Positions 9,241 to 20,421 of a stretch of 64,000 bases of DNA are shown one piece after another; the stretch's first letter is position 1, and every line of letters begins with the position of its first letter. This stretch comes from Calamus simplicifolius (lineage: Eukaryota; Streptophyta; Magnoliopsida; Arecales; Arecaceae). Where the stretch lies: positions 209,986 to 273,985 of the forward strand of contig UESW01004360.1 in NCBI GenBank assembly GCA_900491605.1, given 5' to 3'. A model generated the notes under the pieces. It searched no databases. It had not been told where the DNA came from and saw only the letters and a list, made by a program, of their open reading frames with translations. A program made the translations under genes and the position numbers.

Positions 9241-11741
9241 ACATGTAATTAAGCTTATTAAACTCAAGACAAACTTCAGCAACTATTATATTAGTCTTTA
9301 ATCTAGGTTCATGACATGGATATCATTAAATTTATATTCTTTCTATAGCATTATAATGTTTAGACTTATATGTTTTTATTTCTAAAATGCAATATTCATA
9401 CTTATTCTTTTAAGGGAAAACAAATGTCTCAATTAGCCAAATGCTAATATGCACTAGCCAAATATAAGAGTCCATTTAATAGGTATCAAATCGGAATTTG
9501 AAACACTTTTTCTTTCCATTCACAAGTTAGTACTAGTAGATGGATAACGTTGTAGAAGACTTGAGCCATATTTTCGTGCATTATAATTCTTATACAAACT
9601 ATCTACACTGGCTATTGGTATCAAGATTGTCCCTTCTAACTAAGGCTATAAATAGACTGGATTGGATCGGATCATGCTTAATCTTAATTCTATTTGACCT
9701 TATTTTGAAATATAATTTTGAATCCATACACAGCCCATTTACTAATTGGATTGCATAGGTCTATAAAAATTTTTAGATCCAATGGGTTATTCGAGTTTAT
9801 ACGAGATCAAGTATGATCTAAGTCCAACCAAAAAGTTGAAGTTTAGAATGAAATTGGATTGGATTATATTTGTATTTGAGCCAAACATTAAAAATTATTA
9901 TTTTATAAATAAAATCTAGTAATAGATAATTAAATATATATATATCTATTAAAAAATGTAAATAAAATTAAAAAAGGTCAACTAAAAATTATTTTTTATT
10001 AAAAATTTTAATTCTATCCAAATAAATGATTATTCTTAAGTTTATAAATTATGATATTTAAGATATCTTATTGATATACTTGAAAACATTATAAATAAAA
10101 ATTTATCAAAATAAATAATAAAATATAAATATTTTGATATTATTAATTAAAAAATAGAGAATATATCTAATTATTAAGATGAAAAAAAAAGAATTAGTTT
10201 AAATCAAAGTTCATTCAATAAATCAGTAAAAATAATTAGAACAAAAGAAAATAAAATTTATATAATTAATATTTATGAATGGAATCGAATCGAGTTCAAA
10301 TTGAAATAAAAATATAAAAGTCAGCTCTGATTTAAAATTTAGCTCAAACCTAATTTTTAAATCCTATCTAATGCATGAGTTTTTAATTACAGATCAAGCT
10401 GAACCGGATCTAATTAAATCAGCACTGAGTCGGATCTTGACCCTTTCATCGCCACGCTTCTAGCTTCCTTCTCCGCACGTGAGCCGTTGATCACAAACTT
10501 TGAAACGGTCATTAGATATATATATATTTATATTTATTGGTTGCGGGGGATTCATGAGCGATGGCTTGGTCAATAACCGGATCCCCATGATTGACGATCC
10601 CTGGACGCGTAACCGCGTGGGAAACTGGTCGTCCGTCCGTACGAAATTGCCCATCCCTCCTACGAACAATATCGGAAGGGAACGACTTTATGCATCACTT
10701 TGATGCACGAATGCAAACTTAATTACTAGCCGTTCATCGTGAATGCACATATTATAATCCAATAAATAAATGCATCTAATTTATATATCGATAAGCTAAT
10801 GCTGTTGCGATTGATTATATTGCTTCTACTGTTTAATCTTGATAAATAAATTTAATATTTAATATTTTTATTATATTATTTTATAATAAATTTTATATTT
10901 TAATCTTTCGAACTTGATTCGTACCGATGTGGTCGTTGATCCGTTAAAAAAAAAACGCATCTAATGTACACTTTTTTGCACCAAATACGGTGCAAAAAGT
11001 CTTCTTCGAACCGAAATTACATCCAGGGTATATCCGGCATTCAAGTCTTCTACTTAATATTCGTACCCCGCGGGTGCCACGAAAGTAGTATTCGTCAGTC
11101 CTGTCACACGGTGGGCGGGTGATGTTGCACCCGAAGCTCAAAAGGGATAAAGAAAATATCACCGGTCATACGCGGCACGGTCCACACGTTCAGCGAAGCA
11201 ACAATTATGTGGTGGCTAAATAAAGCTTGATTATGCAAGGTTAAAGAAAAGTTGAAAGTTGGACGCCGTCTCAGTCAGACCTCAAGGAACGATTCAATTT
11301 TAATATTGGATGTGCAATTGACGCGAGCCTTGAAAAAGGTGGTTTCATTCCCTTGAACTCATGCCTCCACGTATCACTCGATTGATGGGGATCACCTTAA
11401 CAATGAAAGTTCAAGCGTTCAACGTTCAAAATGTTTGATGTGTACTGCATGACTAGGTGTGTACAAACTCCTTAAAAATTCTTTAATTGATGAACGAAGG
11501 CATGGAAATGGAATATAGTTTTAACTACAGCAAATCTAAGCTTCAGGGGCATTGCGCCAATTTAATCTGATATTATTAAAATACATAGGACTTCTATACA
11601 AGTTTATTAACATAATAAATAGTTTGAATACTCTCAGACACAATGTTTAAGGTTCCGCGAAAAGAAGCGATTCGAATTTGACACTCAAACAAGTAAAATC
11701 GCGTGCTTGAAGAGGTAAGAAAAGGATATATATATATATAT
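9241..11741. other. AT-rich intergenic sequence, no recognised genes
   Basis: The stretch 9650-10440 is strongly AT-rich. It begins and ends with GGATCGGATC-like words, so it could be a non-autonomous element, but I could not find convincing terminal inverted repeats. 10780-10910 is also AT-rich, and 11726-11741 is a (TA)n run into which the next element inserted. Confidence 0.45.
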
Positions 11742-12220
11742 TGTAAGACTTAATTTGCTTAAACATATTGATCACGATATCAATATATTATTATGATCGA
11801 TAATTACCTCCAGCCATTATTATTTAATGGTCTATCCGATGAGGGTAAGGAATCCGATCTTCTTGGTTTTCCTTTGGACTGCACGGGATCTTGTTCCTTT
11901 CTTTAGGGATCTCGATTGATCTTCTCTTTCTCTTCTCGATGGATCGGTCTTCTAATCAACGAGCCATCGCATTCTGATGGTGTATGCCTTCAGGATTGCT
12001 CTTGATCAGGGACTCAATTCCAATGCCTCCGCTTATTAGGTTTCTCTCTCGAGAACCATGTTTTAAAATCTTAGGAAAGGTCCCTTTTTATACCCAATTC
12101 CTTCACCGCATGCCCCATCAAGCAAGCGTTCAGGTATTAAAGGGGGGGGGCTGTTATCACTTTTCAATAGGAGAAACGTTAGTCAATAAAATAGGACCAT
12201 TAATAAGACGGGTTATTATA
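11742..12220 (-). repeat. 3' LTR of element E
   Basis: Starts TGTAAGACTTAATTTG on the plus strand and ends at TTATTATA. A minus-strand TATA box lies at 12085-12092 (plus strand TTTTTATA). It is nearly identical to 15551-16030. Confidence 0.88.
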
Positions 12221-12236
12221 TTCTCCCACTTGGTCC
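12221..12236 (-). promoter_or_regulatory. Polypurine tract of element E
   Basis: Plus strand TTCTCCCACTTGGTCC; on the minus strand this is a purine-rich run (AAGTGGGAGAA) directly before the 3' LTR. Position and composition fit a plus-strand primer. Confidence 0.7.
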
Positions 12237-12513
12237 GTATATTTTATCAACACTGAACAAGAAACTAAATACATGAATCATAGCGATAGGTCCTCTATAA
12301 TTGAGTATTATCTTCTATGTATTACAATGCATTCAATTTCTTTACCACTATTCCAAATGTGACAACATAACATAATGAATAAACCATATGTTTATTCAGA
12401 GTCCAAAAGAAAAGTTTGTCATTTCTCAAAAGTCATATAACGTGTACACCTGAATGAGAAATAAACAAACGATTGAAATAAGAGTTTCTTTGTACAAATT
12501 GTTATCAATACAA

Positions 12514-13607
12514 TTATATCATGGAACCAACTCCCATTCTTATCACATGATCCTTAAACTTCTTAATTGGCATGCCTTTAGTCAAAGGATCAGCTATCAT
12601 CAATTCAGTGCTAACGTGTTCTATGACCACTTTGTTCTCTTTAACACGTTCTCTTATGGCTAAATACTTAATGTCGATATGTTTACTTCGACTACCACTC
12701 TTATGGTTTTTAGCCAAAAATACAGCAGCTGAATTGTCACAGTACAGTTTAATTGGCCTAGTAATGGAGTCAACAATTCTAAGCCCTGAGATGAAACTCT
12801 TCAACCATACACCTTGCGATGTAGCCTCAAAACAAGCAACGAACTCCGCTTCCATAGTAGAGGTAGCAGTCAAGGTCTGCTTTGCACTCTTCCATGATAT
12901 GGCTCCACCAGCTAACATAAATATAAATCCTGATGTTGATTTCTGAGAATCAACGCAGCCAGCAAAGTCCGAATCTGAGTAGTCCTCTATCTCCAAACGA
13001 TCAGATTGTTTATACATGAGCATGTAGTCCTTGGTCCCTTGAAGATACCTCATGACCTTTTTAGCAGCTCTCCAGTGGTCTAAACCTGGATTACTCTGAT
13101 ATCTTCCCAACATTCCTACTGCAAATGCATCTTGTGCAAACCTGAGCATACATTAGGCTTCCAACAGCTGAAGCATATGGAATGTTGTGCATCTGTTCCC
13201 GTTCAAGTTCATTTTTAGGGCACTGGTTCAAAGCGAACTTGTCACCCTTCACTATAGGTGCAACACTTGGTGAACAATTTTTCATCCGAAATCTCTCCAA
13301 GACTTTATTGATATAAGTTTCTTGAGACAATCCCAAATGCCTCGAGATCTTTCTCTATGGATCTTAATGCCAATGACATAAGATGCCTCACTCATATCTT
13401 TCATATCAAAATTTTTGGAGAGAAATTGTTTCACCTCATGTAGCAACCCTTTATCATTGGTTGCAAGTAGAATGTCATCCACATATAGGACCAAGAAACA
13501 AATTTTGCTCCCACTAACCTTCTGGTATATACATTGATCCATAATGTTCTCTTCAAAACCAAAGGAAGAGATCACATCATGAAATTTTAAATACCACTCT
13601 TCAACCA
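12514..13607 (-). pseudogene. Copia RT C-terminal part and RNase H of element E
   Basis: The minus-strand frames carry the RT catalytic motif in FLVLYVDDILLA (about 13480-13500) and MKDMSEASYVIGIKI. After a frameshift between 13336 and 13282 come GLSQETYINKVLERF and YASAVGSLMYA. After another shift near 13120-13149 comes a long RNase H frame with DYSDSDFAGC, the catalytic-type TMEAEFVACFEA, LYCDNSAAVFLAKN and the end ADPLTKGM. RT copies the element RNA and RNase H removes it. The RT N-terminal half, integrase and protease are missing, because the upstream joint near 13608 goes straight into gag. Confidence 0.88.
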
Positions 13608-13980
13608 TAATGAGCTTCATTGATGATAATTTTGTCATTAGGGTGCTAGCCATTGCCTTATCTGAAGACTCAAATTGTGCATCAATAGCCTTCAAAAGTT
13701 CCTTGACATTTTTGCACTCAGGAATTGAACCACGTATACTAGCAGAAATTTTAGTACGTATGAACATCATACTGAGGCGATTGGAACGTTCTCATCATTC
13801 ATACGCAGCAATCTCAGCCTGAGTGCTAGTAGATGTAACTGAATGTGGTTCATCCTTTCTGATAGCATAGTCAATATCCATGCACCCTAATTGAAGAAGA
13901 ATTCTCTCCTTCCATAATTTATAATTATCACCACTTAAATCGGGAATGTCACATTTCATATCAGAAATATTAACAGGCAA
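13608..13980 (-). pseudogene. Gag N-terminal part of element E, fused to RT by a deletion
   Basis: The minus-strand start MPVNISDMKCDIPDLSG with NYKLWKERILLQLGCMDID is the typical beginning of a copia gag (UBN2-type) protein. It continues, after a frame change near 13780, through KNVKELLKAIDAQFESSDK and STLMTKLSSMKL. At about 13608 the reading passes in frame into RT sequence. Some 2.5-3 kb of gag, protease, integrase and early RT must therefore be deleted; that size is an estimate from usual copia lengths. Gag forms the particle around the element RNA. Confidence 0.82.
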
Positions 13981-14623
13981 AATAGCTGCATAAAAATAAA
14001 ATCATGTTCATGTAATTGAATTTGAGGCATATAACTTGATGTCATGTTTTACCAATGTAAACATGCAATAACATGAATCAATAACATACAATAACTACCT
14101 GTGGGCTAAGTTATTATACTCAAATAGACTCATTAGCTTAATGATGTGACTAACAAATTATATTCCTTTCTTAATTCCTGTGGGTAATTAAGAAAATAAT
14201 TTGTTATCGCATCCTAATTAATTATATTAGTGCAACAAAAATTCCTGTGGGATAAGATTCATTACATTAATATAATTAGTCACAATTAATGTCATCTAAC
14301 CTTATGTGATCTTTGCAACTCAATATAATTTTGATTAATCAAAGATGCTGTGACTACTCCTTAATTAATCAACATCATATTGATCACATGACATTATATG
14401 CATATAGATTAACCAATTTAGCACGATTATTAGGTAGTAATCTTAATCAACGTAACATTTCCAAATCAAGATCTGAGTTAGTCAAATTGGCCAAGCCAGT
14501 GAAAGAGAAGTGGGGGTCCCTCCGTTGCTTTCCTTAGGTCAGTCAACGGAACCAATTAAGTAACCACAATCTCTTTACCTTTCTAGACACCAACTGACCA
14601 ATAGACCTTAAAAGGATTTGCAC

Positions 14624-14697
14624 TATGATTTTCACACTACCACCAAATTCATGCAAAGAATATGATTTTCACACTACCACCAAATTCATGCAAAGAA
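14624..14697. repeat. Two-copy 37-bp tandem repeat
   Basis: The unit beginning TATGATTTTCACACTACC occurs at 14624-14660 and again, apparently identical, at 14661-14697. This is a simple recent duplication in the leader of element E. Confidence 0.85.
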
Positions 14698-15310
14698 TAA
14701 ATCTAGTACGCAGAACAGAAGACAACATTTCAATATCTATTTAATAAATTTTAAAATTATCATCTTAAGAAAATTTTTGTTAATTAAAACACGTCCGGTC
14801 GTAGCTCATTATTCCCTTGGGCCAGTCTATGCAAAACACCGTAGGCATAGAGACTCAGGAGGCGTATTTTAATACAAAAATTTAAACTCAAGAAATAAAT
14901 GATAAAAAATAAATCATGTTACATGATTTAATAAAATATTAAACAGATAATGAATACATTTAAAATCCAACCAATCCAGATTTTAAATCCCGTGAGAGAA
15001 CGGAAAGACCATGCGAGAAAAGCGAAAACTGAAAGTTTTCTCTCCTTTTTAATATGTCACCGCATGTGGTTATTGAAGCCACGTTTCTGCTGCATTCTCT
15101 CTTTAGTTTTTCTTTTCTTTAATGCTACGTTTCTTTTCCTTTTCTTTCTTTAATGCTATCTCTTTAATACCAAAAAAAAATCCGGGAAACCTTTAATGCT
15201 AGAAAGAAATCTTTAATAGAAAAGAAAGATGCCACGTTTTGTTTCCGCAAAAATCGGAATCTGAAATAGGTTTAATGGTTTCTGTCAATCTCGTGAACAA
15301 AGATCAGAAC

Positions 15311-15536
15311 TGATCGAAACCTGAGATCCGAAAAACTGAAAACGGAAAACACGCGGCATAAATTGCTTGAAAAGAGAAACTTGGATAAAAATCTTCACAA
15401 ATAAGGCAGAGATTTTAAAACGCCTGATCGAAACCTGAGATCCGAAAAACTGAAAACGGAAAATACGCGGCATAAATTGCTTGAAAAGAGAAACTTGGAT
15501 AAAAATCTTCACAAAATAAGGTAGAGATTTTAAAAC
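15311..15536. repeat. Two-copy ~113-bp tandem duplication next to the PBS of element E
   Basis: The unit beginning TGATCGAAACCTGAGATCCG occurs at 15311 and 15424. The copies differ at a few positions (one base in AAACACGCGG/AAATACGCGG, one A insertion, GGC/GGT). Only the right copy runs into the primer-binding site. Confidence 0.88.
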
Positions 15537-15548
15537 GCTCTGATACCA
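15537..15548 (-). promoter_or_regulatory. Primer-binding site of element E (initiator Met-tRNA type)
   Basis: Plus strand GCTCTGATACCA; the minus strand reads TGGTATCAGAGC, the standard copia PBS complementary to the 3' end of initiator methionine tRNA. It lies 2 bp from the 5' LTR. Confidence 0.92.
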
Positions 15549-15550
15549 AA

Positions 15551-16030
15551 TGTAAGACTTAATTTGCTTAAACATATTGATCACGATATCAATATATTAT
15601 TATGATCGATAATTACCTTCAGCCATTATTATTTAATGGTCTATCCGATGAGGGTAAGGAATCCGATCTTCTTGGTTTTCCTTTGGACTGCACGGGATCT
15701 TGTTCCTTTCTTTAGGGATCTCGATTGATCTTCTCTTTCTCTTCTCGATGGATCGGTCTTCTAATCAACGAGCCACGAGCCATCGCATTCTGATGGTGTA
15801 TGCCTTCAGGATTGCTCTTGATCAGAGACTCAATTCCAATGCCTCCGCTTATTAGGTTTCTCTCTCGAGAACCATGTTTTAAAATCTTAGGGTCCCTTTT
15901 TATACCCAATTCCTTCACCGCATGCCCCATCAAGCAAGCGTTCAGGTATTAAAGGGGGGGGCTGTTATCACTTTTCAATAGGAGAAACGTTAATCAATAA
16001 AATAGGACCATTAATAAGATGAGTTATATA
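15551..16030 (-). repeat. 5' LTR of element E
   Basis: Matches 11742-12220. A minus-strand TATA box lies at 15897-15904. It is followed on the plus strand by the continuing (TA)n tract at 16026-16048. Confidence 0.88.
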
Positions 16031-17395
16031 TATATATATATATATATAACAAGGAACCACTTACCCGTTAACCAGCAGGAGAGCAACTGGTCAGCAAAAT
16101 TACATGCCTAACGGGACCGCATAATATTCAAAGATTTTTTTGTTCTAGAGGACCAATCAGACGAAAAGACTAGGAGCTCATCATCCTCCTCAAAGTCGTT
16201 TATTCTGCTGATTAACATGTAACATGTGACGCATCCGTAAGCTATTCTGAATAGCTACAATGAACAACTACATTGTCCGAGTGGGGGGCGACTCTTCAAA
16301 GGGAATAACCTCAGTTCTCAAGGAAACCGCGTTCCTTTATTTCCTTCCCATCAGTCATGACTCATGAGAGAGAAACCAATCGCACTTCTGGTGAATTCCA
16401 CCAACATTCCATTGTCGTGTCCCACATGGGGTTGCGCTGCTCCAAAGTCCAATCCCTCCCAAGCGTATGCCCAGGGGCATTCCATGAGGTCACTGTCTCT
16501 GTCTCTGTCTCTCTCTCTCTCTTTTTCTGTCTCCTACGCGCGGTAGTAGGTTTGAAGATTCTTGGTCGCCTCGAAGCATCTTCTTCCCCTCCTCCCTTAT
16601 CTCTCGAAGAATTGGAGACCAGACGAAGGGAAGAAACGGTCAGCACTAAGCCCTTTCTCTAATTTCTTTCTAATCGCCTATCCTTATGACCAAAGACCGG
16701 TCTTCGCAAAAGACGATGGACACGAAACAGAACAGCGGAGCAGGCTTTTCCAAGTCAAGCCCCCACCCCATTTTACAAGCGAGCCTAAGCGTTAAACCGA
16801 ACGCGTAATCGCTCGCGCCCTCCTGCGCTTATAAGCCAGGCCCCTTGTTTACTCGCCTCCCATCACTCTCCCAGCAACCTCTCCTTCCTCTCTGTTTCCC
16901 TTGCTTCCTGAAACCAAAAAAACAGGGGAAAGCTTGAGGTCCCGCGTCCAGTTCTCTTCTTAGGAGAGCTCGGTTGATCGTTCTACTCACCGCCAAACTT
17001 AGCTTCATTTTGGTTTGGATACCATTCCTCTGCTTTCTATACTTGGTGGTTCTATTTTTTTCCTGGCTTTTTTTATTTACTTGTTCCACTTATTTCATCC
17101 CAATTTTGCTTCTTTCTAGTTTCAAAACTACTCCTAGTTCATCTGCTCAACATTCCACCATCCACTTCCCAGTTCAGCTGGCTCCTGCACTGCCTCTGCT
17201 CTTCTTGTGCAGTAATCTTCACTTGCATCCAAATAAATACCATCCTCCACCAAATATTCTTTTAAGATTAGGTGCAAGAGGAAGACATTACTCCATGGCC
17301 ATCACTTTAGCGTAGTTTCACTGCAAAATTCCGGTCTCCCACCCATTTGTTCTTGTGCTCCCCTGTTTCTCCTTCAGCACTTTCCAGAAGCCAGA
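16031..17395 (+). promoter_or_regulatory. Upstream region and 5' UTR of the WRKY gene
   Basis: No coding sequence was recognised. Features that may matter for the downstream gene are a (CT)n/(TCTG)n tract at about 16493-16530, a W-box core (TTGACT on the minus strand) at 16753-16758, and a TATA-like TTATAAGCC near 16828. Pyrimidine-rich stretches typical of plant 5' UTRs follow (about 16990-17390). WRKY factors commonly bind W boxes, including their own; whether this one is used is unknown. Confidence 0.45.
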
Positions 17396-18855
17396 ATGGA
17401 GAATGGAACAGGAGTCGATCGAAGCCTGCTAATTGCCGAGCTGACTCAAATTCAGGAGCTAGCGAGGCAGCTGGAAGCGCATCTCGATCGGCCGAGCCTG
17501 GTCGAGTTCTGCAAATCTTTAGCACCAAAGATGCTGTCTTCGATCGACAAGTCCATCTGCATGGCCAAAATGAATGATTCAGGGGGCAACCAGCAGCTTG
17601 CTGGCACGGATTCCTCGCGCTCTGCTTCTGAGAGCCCGTGCAGCGAGAATTCCAACCAAGCCTTCAAGGATTATGACTGCAAAGATATGTCCAAGAAGAG
17701 GTACAAAGAAATCCCTCTTTTCGTTATTAAAGATAGCATAAGAATAAGGCTTAAAGTCAGAATTACAAGCCAGCCTCGCTAACATGGCTTCCCCAATCTG
17801 TGCGCAACTGCAGGAAGACACTGCCAAAGTGGACCAGCCAGATAAGTGTGTGCCCAGGTCAAGGAGTTGAAGGGCCTTTGGATGACGGCCATAGCTGGAG
17901 GAAATATGGGCAGAAAGATATACTTGGAGCCAAATATCCAAGGTTAGCATACAGTGACATACCCATCTACTTTTATCTTCCACCACAAGGCCACAAACTT
18001 TACCCTTTTCATAAAAAAGACCACAGGTTTCAGCTTTACTACCGTCTCAGAACACCTCAATCAGAGAGATGTAGCTAAGAATAAATGCATACATTCATGA
18101 TATAAAATAGGATATTTTAGCTAAATTTAATTGCAATACTGCATCAACGTGGGGTTCATGATAGTAGTTCTGACAGTAGTCTGGCACATCTATCTTTGCA
18201 GAGGCTACTACAGGTGCACGCATCGCAACACGCAGGGCTGCCTTGCAACAAAACAAGTGCAGCGATCCGATGAGAACCCATCGGTCTTTGATGTCACCTA
18301 CCATGGGACTCACACATGCCTCGGGAGGTCCCAATCAGTCCCAAAATCAGTGCCCCGGGAGCAAGAGCTGAAACAAAACAAACAAATTTCCAGGAGCATG
18401 CTCAGCAGCAACAGCAACAGCAGCAGCAGCAGGACCAAAACCTGCTTCTAACCTTCCAAAAAGGCCTCAAAGTCAAGACCCAAGAATTGGAGTCAGAAGA
18501 TCAGGACCAGAGCCCTTTGTTCTTCTCCTTCCCCCCAACTCCAGTTAGTGACATAAAGTCTGAGAACCGTATCTTTTCCTCACCTTCGACACTGGATAAT
18601 GGTTTCATGGGCAGCTTCTCTCCTTCATTCCTCTCGCCAGCAACATCAGAATCCAACTACTTCTCACTGTCCCCCTGCAGCATGGGTAACAATGGTGGGG
18701 GGTTCAATCATCAGAAAACCGAGTCCGACTTCACAGAATTATTATCTGCTGCAACCTCAACCACCAATTCTCCTTTGATGGACATGGATTTCATGCTTGA
18801 ACCACTGGTGTTTGATCCCAAATTTCAACTTGATGCTTCCAGCTTCTTCTCATAA
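17396..18855 (+). CDS. Group III WRKY transcription factor (WRKY41/53-like), third exon frameshifted
   Basis: This is a sequence-specific nuclear transcription factor that binds W-box DNA; group III members commonly act in defence and senescence. Exons are 17396-17700, 17814-17942 and 18202 onward, joined by GT-AG introns that keep frame (KKR/KTLPKW and KYPR/GYYRC). Exon 1 gives an N terminus with Leu-rich MENGTGVDRSLLIAEL. Exon 2 ends in DDGHSWRKYGQKDILGAKYP. Exon 3 completes the zinc finger as C-X7-C-X23-H-X-C, which defines group III. The open frame then stops at 18449-18451, while the expected acidic Ser/Pro-rich C-terminal half (FQEHA, a poly-Q run, then FFSFPPTPVSD to a TGA-free end) continues in another frame to the stop at 18853-18855. 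A one-base indel in the A-rich stretch 18370-18395 explains this. The cause may be a sequencing error, a truncated allele, or early pseudogenisation. Confidence 0.88.
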
Positions 18856-19540
18856 GGCTCTGAAACAGAAGACAACTGATATAGGCTATTAGATAGGTGT
18901 TTAGCCTAAAATCCTGGTTAATGCAGGTAGAAATAGAAAGGAACTCTTTCTTTCTGTTTCTCTTTTTGCATTGTGCAGTTGCAACTGTTGTTATTTTAGT
19001 TGATAGAAATCAATAGAAACTCTTTTGGTCAGAAATTTAGAATAATCCTTTTGATCCTGCTAAGCCAACTTTTATGATTGCTCTGTTTTGCTCCAGCGTA
19101 TGCTCAGAAAAGACGCTCGGACAGAAAGGGGAAAAGCTCTGAATGGTCCAAGACCTTTAATTTTACATGAATATAGTTCCAAAATGTAAACTACCATTGA
19201 TTCTATACCAATTCATAGGCTTTATATTACAAGAGTAAAGTGATAGAGAGAACTGAAGAAGGTTTAGGGCATGAGGCAAAAGAGTCTTGAGTTTTAGTTT
19301 GCACAACATGAGCAGATCCTAGGACTGTTATTTGGAATCAGATGCCACTCTTTTATAGATTTTCTTGGTTCAATGAGAGTTTGTGCTAGTGTATATTTAA
19401 TCTTACATCGGTTATGCATTAGATAAATTTTAGGTTAGGATTAAGAAAACCAAATAATCTTACATCGGTTATCGTTCGCAAGACTCATACAACGAGAACC
19501 AAAATCTCAGAAATGAAAAATAAACGGTCATGAGCACAAG
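18856..19540 (+). other. 3' flank of the WRKY gene
   Basis: Likely 3' UTR followed by intergenic sequence. The word AATCTTACATCGGTTAT occurs twice (about 19400 and 19456). No genes were recognised. Confidence 0.5.
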
Positions 19541-19558
19541 AGTTACAAAAAACTTTCC

Positions 19559-19564
19559 TTTATT
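19559..19564 (-). terminator. Poly(A) signal of the antisense unit of element A
   Basis: Minus-strand AATAAA, in AATGAATAAAGGAAAG, about 55 bp after the stop of the 19616-20128 ORF. A similar word (AATGAAAAGGAGAAAG) ends the antisense gene of element C near 62460. Confidence 0.55.
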
Positions 19565-19615
19565 CATTGCAAAAAGAGAAACAAAAAGAAAGAAAAAAAA
19601 AAGATACACTAGCCC

Positions 19616-20128
19616 TCACTGGGGCTTACCGTCCTCCCCTGGCGCCACCGAGCTTCCCCCGTAATGTGGGGTTAGTTCGGCAACCCGCTGCTCGAGGGAC
19701 GCCACCTTCCCCTCCAGCCGGTTGTTGATTCGACGGAGGAGCTCGATCTCCCTCGTCGCGACGGTCATATACTGCTCAGCCACCCTCGCAAGCTCCTCGC
19801 GGCTTGCAAACGACATTGCCAGAACTTCTGCGTCAACAGTCACCATCGCATGGCCCCTATGGGACTCCCTATGGCCTCTGCCGCCACTGCCAGACGCTCC
19901 GGCAGACCGCCCCCCGCCTCTGGAAGCTATCTCAATGGTTGAAAATCTTGGGAGGTTAGCTAGGAAGGCGGTTAACGATGGCGTACCCCCCACCAGTATT
20001 TGTACCACTTTGGGCGAGCATTCTGATCGCCCGAACCACCATTTCCAATACCAATACTGCGGAGGCACACAACGTGTCGCCGCCTCAGTGGGCTCTCGCG
20101 GGGACCGAAGAGTCCCTCCCCTCGACAA
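19616..20128 (-). CDS. Unknown ORF downstream of the antisense gene in element A
   Basis: The product is not recognised. The 170-residue frame has a basic and Gly/Ser-rich middle (SRGGGRSAGASGSGGRGHRE) and a C-terminal heptad-type coiled coil (REIELLRRINNRLEGKVASL, then EQRVAEL), ending GEDGKPQ. It follows the antisense gene on the same strand after about 290 bp. A canonical poly(A) signal follows it, so it could be a last exon of that gene or a separate small unit. The true start is not fixed; an internal Met (HAMVTVDAEV) is an alternative. Composition is GC-rich like the antisense gene. Confidence 0.4.
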   Translation of the reverse strand: MSRGGTLRSPREPTEAATRCVPPQYWYWKWWFGRSECSPKVVQILVGGTPSLTAFLANLPRFSTIEIASRGGGRSAGASGSGGRGHRESHRGHAMVTVDAEVLAMSFASREELARVAEQYMTVATREIELLRRINNRLEGKVASLEQRVAELTPHYGGSSVAPGEDGKPQ

Positions 20129-20421
20129 AGAGGATCATAAATAGATAACGCTCGGAATGTGCCCTCTCCTTTTTGAACCCAAGCCCCCTTTTTATTTAGA
20201 TCACGGCGCTTGGGGTTACGTTCCCCACTCCTGAATCCACACTTCGGGATAGGGAGCCTCGGAGGGATCGAGTAATAAATCTCCATACCTCATCCTAGGG
20301 CGTCTTCTCTTCGGGAACGGACACGCCGAAGAAGGAGAAGAAAAGGTCAATCAGGAAAGGCAAACAAACGAAAACAAAAGATCTGTTTATACAGAAAATA
20401 CACATGAGGGCCCCCAAGAAA

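Larger units (their letters stand above)
13981..15536 (-). other. Long untranslated leader of element E
   Basis: This is the non-coding stretch between PBS and gag start, unusually long at about 1.55 kb. It contains two exact or near-exact tandem duplications (14624-14697 and 15311-15536). I saw no coding sequence. Confidence 0.6.
11742..16030 (-). mobile_element. Element E: Ty1/copia retrotransposon with both LTRs and an internal deletion
   Basis: Two near-identical direct repeats of about 480 bp (11742-12220 and 15551-16030) bound minus-strand copia coding sequence. Minus-strand order is 5' LTR (15551-16030), PBS, a long leader (about 13981-15536), gag start, fused RT end, RNase H, purine tract, 3' LTR (11742-12220). 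The LTR copies differ by few substitutions and small indels (a 7-bp duplication near 15770, a 4-bp indel near 12076, G-run length), which points to a fairly recent insertion. (TA)n on both sides fits a target duplication inside a microsatellite. The total length of 4.3 kb is short for the family because most of gag-pol is deleted. Confidence 0.9.

Noticed and set aside
9650..10440. Possible non-autonomous DNA transposon with GGATCGGATC-like ends
   Set aside because: I could not find matching terminal inverted repeats or a target duplication.
16357..16662. Frames on both strands around 16.36-16.66 kb
   Set aside because: They overlap the (CT)n tract, are open on both strands, and match nothing; this is the WRKY upstream region.
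16977..17315. Hydrophobic 113-codon plus-strand frame just before the WRKY gene
   Set aside because: A T/C-rich leader translates as Leu/Phe/Ser-rich peptide; it probably is 5' UTR, not a membrane protein.
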